NCBI GenBank assembly: GCA_021783385.1
Contig: JAJXTX010000083.1
Coordinates: forward strand, 1 to 10,156
Direction: 5' to 3'
DNA length: 10,156 nucleotides
DNA from: Pseudomonadota bacterium
GTDB lineage: Bacteria; Pseudomonadota; Gammaproteobacteria; Xanthomonadales; Rhodanobacteraceae
Program-made: the position numbers and the translations under genes
The notes under the pieces: generated by a model
Told to the model about the DNA's origin: nothing
Database searches by the model: none
What the model saw: only the letters and a program-made list of their open reading frames with translations
Shown: positions 1 to 6,768 of the stretch, piece by piece
Layout: each line of letters opens with the position of its first letter
Numbering within the stretch: the first letter of the stretch is position 1

Positions 1-40
1 CGTTATTTGCCTGTTAGTATCGGCCCGGATGCACAGCAGT

Positions 41-118
41 CCATGGGTCTGAGGTTCATCGGTCTGGGAAGAGCAGGCCAGTCGCAAGTTTTGGGCAGAA
101 CGTCTTTCTGACCCATGG
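41..118. repeat. 9-bp inverted repeat upstream of the receptor gene
   Basis: The arms CCATGGGTC (41-49) and GACCCATGG (110-118) are perfect reverse complements, separated by 60 nt. The second arm ends 25 nt before the receptor start codon. The arms could bind a regulator or pair in the 5' leader, but the core CCATGG is itself palindromic and chance is not excluded. I see no convincing -35/-10 promoter pair in bases 1-143. A TAATTA at 122-127 lies too close to the ribosome binding site to act as a normal -10. Confidence 0.3.
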
Positions 119-130
119 CAATAATTAATC

Positions 131-136
131 GGAGGG
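131..136 (+). promoter_or_regulatory. Ribosome binding site of the TonB-dependent receptor gene
   Basis: GGAGGG lies 7 nt upstream of the ATG at 144, a near-perfect Shine-Dalgarno at good spacing. It fixes the receptor start and suggests strong translation. It sits just after a short AT-rich stretch (120-129). Confidence 0.85.
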
Positions 137-143
137 TGTCTTT

Positions 144-3110
144 ATGAAACTTGGGGTCAAGAATCTTTCTTCGGCAGTTCGCCTGGCGCTCTCGCTCGGC
201 GCTGTCATCGCAGTCGGTGCCTCGAGCACCGCGTTCGCACAGGACACCGGCACGCAGGATGCCGCCAACCAGCCCAGCGCCAAGAAGGCCGCGACGCTGC
301 AGACGGTCGTGGTGACCGGCTCCAACATCCGCCGTGTCGACCTGGAAACGTCAAACCCGGTGGTCACCATCGACGCTGCCCAGATCAAGGCAACCGGCGC
401 GCTGACCCTGGGTGACATCGTGCAGCAGCTGCCGGCAGTGACCGGCGGCAACGTCAATCCGCAGGTGAACAACGGTGGCGGTACCGGCGCTTCCAGCATC
501 GGCCTGCGCGGCCTCGGCAGCCAGCGCACCCTGATCCTGATCAATGGCAAGCGCATCATCAACCAGGATCCGAACTCGATCCCGGCCGATATGATCGAGC
601 GGGTCGAAGTGCTCACGGACGGCGCCTCCTCGGTATACGGCTCCGATGCGATCGGTGGCGTGGTCAACTTCATCCTGAAGAAGGACTACCAGGGCGCCCA
701 GTTCTCGGTGAACTACGGTGAGTCGGACCACAACGACGGCGCCCGCAAGGGCTACAGCTTCACCTTCGGCCAGACGTCCGACAAGGGCAGCATCATGGCC
801 GGCATCGACTACAACAAGACCGATGCTGTGCTCGCCGCCAACCGCAAGTTCTCGCAGAATTCGGTGTCGATCTACGGCAGCACGGGCACCCCGATTTACA
901 GCTATATCGGCGGCTCCACCTTCCCGGCGCACGGCCAGGTTCAGTTGCCGCCCAACTTGGTCGGCCTGTACAACTGCCCGAATGGTGGTAACAAGGTTTC
1001 GGCTAACCCCGGTGCCAGCGGGCAGAATCCGGCTACTGACTACCACTGCTTCACCAATGCTGACAAGTACAACTACGCTACGGTCAACCTGATCCAGACC
1101 CCCCAGGAACGTGCCAGCCTCTTCGTCAACGGCACCTACAACCTGAGTGATCATGTCACGGCATATTTGGATGCGTACCACAACAAGACCACGTCGGGCT
1201 TTCAATTGGCGCCCGCGCTCTTTGGCACTCTTTATGGTGCGGTGATCGATAAAAACAGCTACTACAACCCGTTTGGCCAAACGTATTCCGGAAAGGGACT
1301 CAGCTATCGCGCACGCCTGGTCTCGGCCGGTAATCGCAGCGCGAACTACGGCACGACCACCGATCAGGTAATGACCGGGCTGAAGGGTGATTTCACCATC
1401 TTCAACCAGGACTGGAACTGGGATGCCGGTATTGACTACGGCCATTTCTCGCAGACCACCATCACCCGTGGCCTGCCGAACCAGCAGGTGCTCAATGCCG
1501 ATCTGGGACCGTCCCACCTCGATCCGACCACTGGCACCGTGGTGTGCGATTCGGGTGCGGCAGGGTGCACCCCGTTCAACCCGTTCAATCTGTTCGATCC
1601 CAACTCGGTCAAGGCGCTGCAAGCCGCGGCTGTTCCGGCGATAAGCAACAACTACGCGATCGAAAAGACCTATTCGGTCGACGTCAATGGTGGCCTGTTC
1701 GACCTGCCCGCCGGTACGGTGCAGCTCGCGGCCGGTGCCGACTATCGTACGGAGTACACCCACAGCACCGTCGATCCGCTGCTGCTGATCGATCCGGCTA
1801 CCGGCAACTGCACCCTTGGCAGCCAGTGCAGCTCGCCGCTGCAGGGCGGCTACAACGTCAAGGAAGGCTACGCGGAGGTGTTCGTTCCGGTGTTGAAGGA
1901 TCTGCCGTTCATCCACTCGCTGAACGTGGATATCGGTGACCGCTACTCCAGGTACAACACTTTCGGCAGCACCAACAACAAGAAGTTCGCGATCGAGTAT
2001 CGTCCGATCAGCGACCTGCTTCTGCGTGGCACGGTCTCGGATATTTTTCGCGCTCCGACCGTGGCCAATGTCTACGGTGCGCCGGTCAGTGACGCACCGA
2101 AGCTGAGCAACGATCCCTGCAACGGCATCACCACCCCGGGCAATCCGGCCTGCGTGGGCGTGCCCACGAACGGTACTTTCGTCAATACCGACGTGGCCTC
2201 TGGTCAGCAGATCAAGGGGCTCAGCACAGGTTCGCAGTATGCCAATTTCCCGCTGGGGCCGGAGCGCGGCAAGTCGTTTGATTTCGGCGCAGTCTATTCG
2301 CCGTCGTGGGCGCCGGGCCTGTCGGCCAGCGTGGACGTATGGCGTCTTTATCTGAAGGACACGATCACGGCGATCGGCGCACAGAACGTGCTGAACCTGT
2401 GCTACGCCGGCATCACCAAGTACTGCCCGCTGATCACGCGTTTCCCCACCGGCAGCGCCAACCCGGGCCAGATCAATCAGATCATCGAGCCGACCGGCAA
2501 CCTGGGCCGCACCGACGTGAAGGGTGTGGACATGTCGCTGCGTTACCGGCTGCCGCAGTTCTCGTTCGGCAACTTCGTGCTGGGATTGGATGCGACCTAC
2601 CTGTCGCGCTACGACCAGCAGACGGCGCCCGGTCTGACCGGCAATCAGACTTATACCGATGCCGGCCACTTCATGCCCTTCGGCTCGGCCCAGGCGGCTG
2701 CCTGCCCGAGCGGCGGTGGCGTGTGCCTGTTCCCGCGCTGGCGCGGGCAGGGCTTCCTGAACTGGAACCTGGGCAACTGGGACGCTTCGTGGCGGATGCG
2801 CTACATCGGCCGTTTCCAGAATGGTTCGAAGCGCCTGAGCCAGGATACGTTCCCCGCGCAGACGACGTTCTACCCCGCTTCGCAGCTCTACGGCGTAGTG
2901 TTCAAGTACGGCGCCACCGTCTACAACGACGTGTCGCTGGGCTACAACATCGAGCCGTACAACACCCGTGTGGACGTCGGTGTCAACAACCTGTTCGACA
3001 AGCAGCCGCCGTTCCTTTACGCCAACAACACGCTCAACGCCAACACCGATCCGAGCGACTTCGATCTGCAGGGCCGCTACTTCTGGGCTCGCGTGACGGT
3101 GAAGTTCTGA
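144..3110 (+). CDS. TonB-dependent outer-membrane receptor (988 aa)
   Basis: This outer-membrane beta-barrel importer should take up a large or scarce ligand using TonB/ExbBD energy. Residues 1-32 form a signal peptide with basic residues, a hydrophobic core and an AFA cleavage site before Q33. A TonB-box-like segment (LQTVVVTGS, 52-60) follows, with no STN domain, so sigma/anti-sigma surface signalling is unlikely. The plug spans about 65-180 and contains LRGLGSQRTLILINGKR and GASSVYGSDAIGGVVNFI. The remainder is the barrel, with typical FRAPT (635-639) and VNNLFD (947-952) motifs and a terminal Phe (VTVKF) for BAM recognition. Twelve cysteines occur as six close pairs (278/302, 468/475, 556/562, 659/670, 753/761, 854/861). 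DNA for residues about 333-393 is poorer in GC than the rest. The family call is firm. The ligand is unknown; peptide, glycan or siderophore all remain possible. Confidence 0.96.
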   Translation: MKLGVKNLSSAVRLALSLGAVIAVGASSTAFAQDTGTQDAANQPSAKKAATLQTVVVTGSNIRRVDLETSNPVVTIDAAQIKATGALTLGDIVQQLPAVTGGNVNPQVNNGGGTGASSIGLRGLGSQRTLILINGKRIINQDPNSIPADMIERVEVLTDGASSVYGSDAIGGVVNFILKKDYQGAQFSVNYGESDHNDGARKGYSFTFGQTSDKGSIMAGIDYNKTDAVLAANRKFSQNSVSIYGSTGTPIYSYIGGSTFPAHGQVQLPPNLVGLYNCPNGGNKVSANPGASGQNPATDYHCFTNADKYNYATVNLIQTPQERASLFVNGTYNLSDHVTAYLDAYHNKTTSGFQLAPALFGTLYGAVIDKNSYYNPFGQTYSGKGLSYRARLVSAGNRSANYGTTTDQVMTGLKGDFTIFNQDWNWDAGIDYGHFSQTTITRGLPNQQVLNADLGPSHLDPTTGTVVCDSGAAGCTPFNPFNLFDPNSVKALQAAAVPAISNNYAIEKTYSVDVNGGLFDLPAGTVQLAAGADYRTEYTHSTVDPLLLIDPATGNCTLGSQCSSPLQGGYNVKEGYAEVFVPVLKDLPFIHSLNVDIGDRYSRYNTFGSTNNKKFAIEYRPISDLLLRGTVSDIFRAPTVANVYGAPVSDAPKLSNDPCNGITTPGNPACVGVPTNGTFVNTDVASGQQIKGLSTGSQYANFPLGPERGKSFDFGAVYSPSWAPGLSASVDVWRLYLKDTITAIGAQNVLNLCYAGITKYCPLITRFPTGSANPGQINQIIEPTGNLGRTDVKGVDMSLRYRLPQFSFGNFVLGLDATYLSRYDQQTAPGLTGNQTYTDAGHFMPFGSAQAAACPSGGGVCLFPRWRGQGFLNWNLGNWDASWRMRYIGRFQNGSKRLSQDTFPAQTTFYPASQLYGVVFKYGATVYNDVSLGYNIEPYNTRVDVGVNNLFDKQPPFLYANNTLNANTDPSDFDLQGRYFWARVTVKF

Positions 3111-3141
3111 TCTTCTGACCACTGCAAGGGATAACCTTGGC

Positions 3142-3176
3142 GAGCCGCGCGAGTCATCTCGCGCGGCTCTTTTTTT
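3142..3176 (+). terminator. Intrinsic terminator after the TonB-dependent receptor
   Basis: A perfect 12-bp, GC-rich stem (3142-3153 with 3158-3169) closes a TCAT loop and is followed by seven T (3170-3176). It begins 31 nt after the receptor stop codon. This is a canonical Rho-independent terminator on the plus strand. The base after the T-tract is the A of the next gene's ATG, so any transcript of that gene coming from the receptor must read through it. Confidence 0.95.
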
Positions 3177-5027
3177 ATGACAATGAATATGCAATCCCAT
3201 CAAGACATCATGGCCGCGCTGCAGGCCGCCGATCCGGCAACGGCCGAGCAGCTCAGCCGGCGCAGCCTCCAGCGACAGCCACAGGATGCGGACCTGTTGC
3301 TGCTGCTGGCCATCAGCCTGCATCGTCAGCAAAAGATGGCCGAGGCTGTGGATATCTATGCCCGGCTGACGCGTCTGTTTCCGCAAAGCGGGCTGCACTG
3401 GGGCAATTACGCGACGGCCCTGCGCGACGCGGGCGATCTCGAAGGGGCCGAGCGGGCCTATGCGACATCGCTTGGGCTGGAGCCGCGCAATGCCGATCAA
3501 CTGCTGAATCTGGGGCTGCTGCTTTTGCAGCGGCATGACTACATCCTTGCGCGCGAACGCTTGCTTGATGCGTTCGATCTCGAGCCGGAATCACCGGCCA
3601 TCCGGATTCACGCGGCGCGGGCCTGCTCGGCCTGCCGCGACGACCATCGTGTCGATGAGCTGCTGAAACCATGGCGTCAGTGGCTGCCGCTGGAGCCGGA
3701 GCTGCAGTTCGAGCTTGCCTGTCTCAAGCTGGCGCTTGGAGACGCCAACACGGTGCAACTATTGCTGGAGGACACGCTGCGATTGGCGCCATCGCACCTG
3801 CAAGCGAAACTGCTGCTTGCCAGCGTATACGAGCGTGTAAACAAGCTGGACAGTGCGGAGCAGTTGCTGCAGCAGATCGCTGCAACCCATGCTGTCATCG
3901 ATGACGCCGCACGCCTGGAGATGACCCACCAGTACGCCACTCTCGCACAACGCAAGGGTCATCTGGCTGAGGCGCGTGCATTGCTGGAAAACGCCGGGGC
4001 GAGGAACAAGGGCGACTATGCGCACTACTTTGTGCTTGCCGGCATTTGCGACAAGCTCGGCGACCTGCCGGCCGCACTGCGGGCACTCGAAATAGCGCAT
4101 GAGCGTCAGGTGGAGGAAATGCGGCTGGTGGTGCCCTATCGGCTGGCGGCCGACGCGCCGGTGCTGCCCTCGGCCGTGGGTCGCGTCACTGCGGCGGATT
4201 ACCGGCGCTGGCCCATGCTGCTCGCGCCCGACGCCGATCAGTCGCCGGTTTTCATCGTGGGTTTCCCGCGCTCAGGAACCACGTTGCTGGAACAGATGCT
4301 TGATGCGCACCCGCGTCTGCAGTCGATGGACGAACGGCCCTTCTTCAATATTCTGGTCGATCAGCTTGCGCTGAAGGGATTCCAGTTTCCGCAGGACATC
4401 GAGAAGCTCGACCAAAGCGACTGTGACGAGCTGCGCAAGGCCTACGTGAGCATGGCTTGCACCAAGGTGCCACGGCGTTGGGACACGCAGCTGGTGGACA
4501 AGAATCCGATGAACATGCTGTGGCTGCCGATGATCCATCGCCTGTTTCCCAAGGCCAGGTTCATTCTGGCGCTGCGGCATCCCTGTGATGTGCTGATCAG
4601 CAACTACATGCAGAACTTCCGCTCCACGGTGCTGGCTTCGGCCTGCTCCAGCATCGAACGACTGGCTACAGCCTATGTCACTGCGATGGAATGCTGGCTC
4701 TATCACGTGCGCGTTCTTCAGCCCGAGGTGTTCGTCTCGCGTTATGAGGATCTGGTTGCCGACACCGCCGGGCAAACGCAGCAGATTGCAAGCTTTCTTG
4801 GCATCGAGGACGCTTCATCCATGTTGCGGTTCGACCAGCATGCGCGCGACAAGGGTTATATCGCCACGCCCAGCTACACCCAGGTGATCCAGCCGGTGAA
4901 CCGCAAGGGTCTGAATCGCTGGCTTCGTTATCGAGACGCACTGGCGCCGGCTCTGCCGATACTCCAGCCGATGCTCGACCATTGGGGCTATTCCATTGGC
5001 GATCAGTCGCCGCAAAGTTTGCCGTGA
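3177..5027 (+). CDS. TPR-repeat sulfotransferase, tyrosylprotein-sulfotransferase-like (616 aa)
   Basis: Predicted cytoplasmic enzyme that moves a sulfuryl group from PAPS to an acceptor, perhaps a protein or peptide. Residues about 10-310 are tandem TPR helices, for example 73-104 and 107-138, a likely substrate-binding scaffold. The C-terminal part (about 357-605) is a Sulfotransfer_3-type domain. It has the 5'-phosphosulfate loop FIVGFPRSGTT (359-369), Glu386 exactly 21 residues after Arg365 where TPSTs keep their catalytic base, Lys442 in VDKNP, and the 3'-phosphate pair Arg467/Ser475. The C-terminal TPSYTQVIQPV is a usual tail motif of TPR-sulfotransferases. There is no signal peptide. 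The start is uncertain: ATGs at 3177, 3183, 3189 and 3210 share the frame and none has a clear Shine-Dalgarno. The first is used here, directly behind the receptor's terminator. It converges with the next sulfotransferase gene, 18 nt away. The acceptor is unknown. Confidence 0.9.
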   Translation: MTMNMQSHQDIMAALQAADPATAEQLSRRSLQRQPQDADLLLLLAISLHRQQKMAEAVDIYARLTRLFPQSGLHWGNYATALRDAGDLEGAERAYATSLGLEPRNADQLLNLGLLLLQRHDYILARERLLDAFDLEPESPAIRIHAARACSACRDDHRVDELLKPWRQWLPLEPELQFELACLKLALGDANTVQLLLEDTLRLAPSHLQAKLLLASVYERVNKLDSAEQLLQQIAATHAVIDDAARLEMTHQYATLAQRKGHLAEARALLENAGARNKGDYAHYFVLAGICDKLGDLPAALRALEIAHERQVEEMRLVVPYRLAADAPVLPSAVGRVTAADYRRWPMLLAPDADQSPVFIVGFPRSGTTLLEQMLDAHPRLQSMDERPFFNILVDQLALKGFQFPQDIEKLDQSDCDELRKAYVSMACTKVPRRWDTQLVDKNPMNMLWLPMIHRLFPKARFILALRHPCDVLISNYMQNFRSTVLASACSSIERLATAYVTAMECWLYHVRVLQPEVFVSRYEDLVADTAGQTQQIASFLGIEDASSMLRFDQHARDKGYIATPSYTQVIQPVNRKGLNRWLRYRDALAPALPILQPMLDHWGYSIGDQSPQSLP

Positions 5028-5054
5028 CCGTGATCGAGATCTCGTTTAACGGTC
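5026..5054. terminator. Weak inverted repeat between convergent sulfotransferase genes
   Basis: GACCGT (5026-5031) pairs with ACGGTC (5049-5054). Inside lies the palindrome CGAGATCTCG (5035-5044). The repeat covers both stop codons of the convergent genes and the 18-nt gap between them, where a bidirectional terminator would be expected. The stem has an internal mismatch loop and no proper T-tract on either side, so function is doubtful. Confidence 0.2.
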
Positions 5055-6686
5055 GGGAATCTGCAGGAGCTCGGGGAGGTAGGCGACGTAGTGTCGCCAG
5101 CGCTGCACCGAGCGGGTGTGGATGGGCTGGCGCGCCTGCCACAGGCTGGCGGTGCTGATGGACGTGGTCGTACTGCGGCTGCCGAACAGGTCGTGCGAGG
5201 GCAGTTCCAGCCACGCTGACAGTTCGTGGAGGCAGGTTGCTGGGGCCGTGGTCACTGATTCGTAAGCCACCGTGCGGATCGCATCGGGGTAGCGCTGCAA
5301 CCAATGAGCCATGAGTCGGCGTGAGCCCTGGATGACCGCGCCGATATCGGGGAAATCGTAGGCGTACTCCTGCCTGCCGGGCTGGAACGATTGCATCCAC
5401 AGTGACAGTGCATTGTCGCGCGCATTGCGCACGCAGTGAATGATCCGGGCGTTCGGGAACAGCGCCAGGATGAGATCGACATGCAGGAAGTTGAACGGCT
5501 GCTTGTCGATGAACCAGCGCGCGTCGGAGTCGTCCTGCCGCAGGTGGGCGGCATAGGTCGCAGCGGCGTTTTCAAGACGCGCACGACAGTCGCCATTGCC
5601 GGCGGTCAGCTGTTCGGCCAGCGTCGGCAGCCATGTCAGCTCACCGCGATGGCAGACCTGAGGATGGCGCGCCAGCAGCTCCGCCAGCAGGGTGGTGCCC
5701 GAGCGCGGCATGCCGACCATGAAGATCGGCGTCCAGTCTGCGGGTGCTGCTAGTGATGTTGCGGGCATACGACGGCTGATGCGCGCCTCGATGCTGCGGC
5801 GCCACTGCTTGCGTGACCAGCGGATGGTTGCGTGCACGATGGCATTTGCTTCCCGCAGGTAGTGGGCAGCCTGGACGTAGTCAGCGATATCGTCGTACGC
5901 CTTGCCCAACGCGAACAGCAGCGATGCGCGTGCCCGCTCACTCAGCCCGGCTTGCTTCAGCGCGGCGTGGAACACGCCGAAGTCGGGGTGTTCGCGGCTG
6001 GTGTATCGCTGCAGATCACTCAGCCCCAGCGGTACATGCCATTCGAGCGCCTGGGGAGTTCTGGCAAGCGCGAACTCGTGACGCGCGCGCGCGCGTTCGA
6101 ACTCCCCCATCTGGGCCAGCAGCATGCCCGCATAGGCATGCAGGCGCGGGTCATCCGATCCCGCGTTGATCTCCCGTTCGCAGAGTTCGGCGGCCACGCG
6201 CTGACAGCCTGCGTCGTCGAGCAGTTCAATCGCCTGGATCATCAGTTCCGGGTCTTGACGTTGATCCCGGAACAGCGCCTGCAGCACCTCGGCCATCGCG
6301 CGCATGCGGCCTTGCCCCTTCAGCATGCGGGCCAGCAAAAAACCTGCTGCGGCGTGACCTGGGTCGGTGGAGAGCGCGTCGCGCAGCAGCGATTCGGCCC
6401 GGTCGGTATCATGGTTTGACAACAGTGCGCCAGCCATCGCCACGCGCAGGTCCGACGATTTCGGATGCTCCTGCGATGCGGCCTCCAGCACGGCTAGCGT
6501 CGCCCTGGCATCCCCGCGCAGGACCAGCGACTGGGCGCATTCCAGCCAGTCGGCAAGCGGTGCGCCGGCGAGTTTGTCGACCAGGGCACGGCAGGCGATC
6601 TCGCCATGCTCCGGCTGTCGATCGTACGCGGCCAGCGCAGCTGCGCAGCGGCCAGCCAGCGGCGAGGCGTCGGTATCGATGGTCAC
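5046..6686 (-). CDS. TPR-repeat sulfotransferase (546 aa, GTG start)
   Basis: Second PAPS-dependent sulfotransferase with an N-terminal TPR scaffold (about residues 12-225), a helical linker with the LLFALGKAYDD and EANAI motifs usual in TPR-sulfotransferases (about 235-300), and a catalytic domain (about 320-546). Key residues: P-loop FMVGMPRSGTT with Arg328, Glu349 at +21, Lys395 in IDKQP, and Arg420/Ser428 for the 3'-phosphate. The tail WQARQPIHTRSVQRW matches the family C-terminus. The frame stays open to an ATG at 6911, but the extra 75 residues are Cys/Arg-rich, unlike the family, and would overlap the upstream gene by 143 nt. The GTG at 6686 is the only plausible start in the 82-nt gap after that gene, although it lacks a clear Shine-Dalgarno. 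It is probably cotranscribed with and downstream of the 6769-8343 gene. A (CG)7 tract lies inside the TPR region. The acceptor is unknown. Confidence 0.86.
   Translation of the reverse strand: MTIDTDASPLAGRCAAALAAYDRQPEHGEIACRALVDKLAGAPLADWLECAQSLVLRGDARATLAVLEAASQEHPKSSDLRVAMAGALLSNHDTDRAESLLRDALSTDPGHAAAGFLLARMLKGQGRMRAMAEVLQALFRDQRQDPELMIQAIELLDDAGCQRVAAELCEREINAGSDDPRLHAYAGMLLAQMGEFERARARHEFALARTPQALEWHVPLGLSDLQRYTSREHPDFGVFHAALKQAGLSERARASLLFALGKAYDDIADYVQAAHYLREANAIVHATIRWSRKQWRRSIEARISRRMPATSLAAPADWTPIFMVGMPRSGTTLLAELLARHPQVCHRGELTWLPTLAEQLTAGNGDCRARLENAAATYAAHLRQDDSDARWFIDKQPFNFLHVDLILALFPNARIIHCVRNARDNALSLWMQSFQPGRQEYAYDFPDIGAVIQGSRRLMAHWLQRYPDAIRTVAYESVTTAPATCLHELSAWLELPSHDLFGSRSTTTSISTASLWQARQPIHTRSVQRWRHYVAYLPELLQIPDR
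6081..6096. repeat. (CG)7 alternating tract within a sulfotransferase gene
   Basis: A(CG)7T at 6081-6096 is a 16-nt perfect palindrome of alternating purine-pyrimidine. It is flanked by direct copies of CGAACTC (6071-6077 and 6098-6104). On the minus strand it encodes the RARAR part of a TPR helix in the gene at 5046-6686. Such tracts favour Z-DNA and can slip by dinucleotide units, which would frameshift the gene. No evidence of switching is visible in one sequence. Confidence 0.6.
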
Positions 6687-6768
6687 GGAACCACGGCCTG
6701 GCGCAAACCGGCAGCAGGCATCCTGCCAACCCGGGAAATCGATGGCGACGCAGACGCATGCATGGTCA

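Noticed and set aside
1..111. Frame open from base 1 to a TGA at 109-111, as a possible tail of an upstream gene
   Set aside because: Only 36 codons with no recognisable motif, and other frames also run a while. It cannot be told from chance.
351..3536. Very long open frame (1061 codons) antisense to the receptor gene
   Set aside because: It is a by-product of GC-rich codon bias in the opposite strand. Its product is His/Arg/Val-rich low-information sequence without a domain, while the plus-strand product is an unmistakable TonB-dependent receptor with a good ribosome site.
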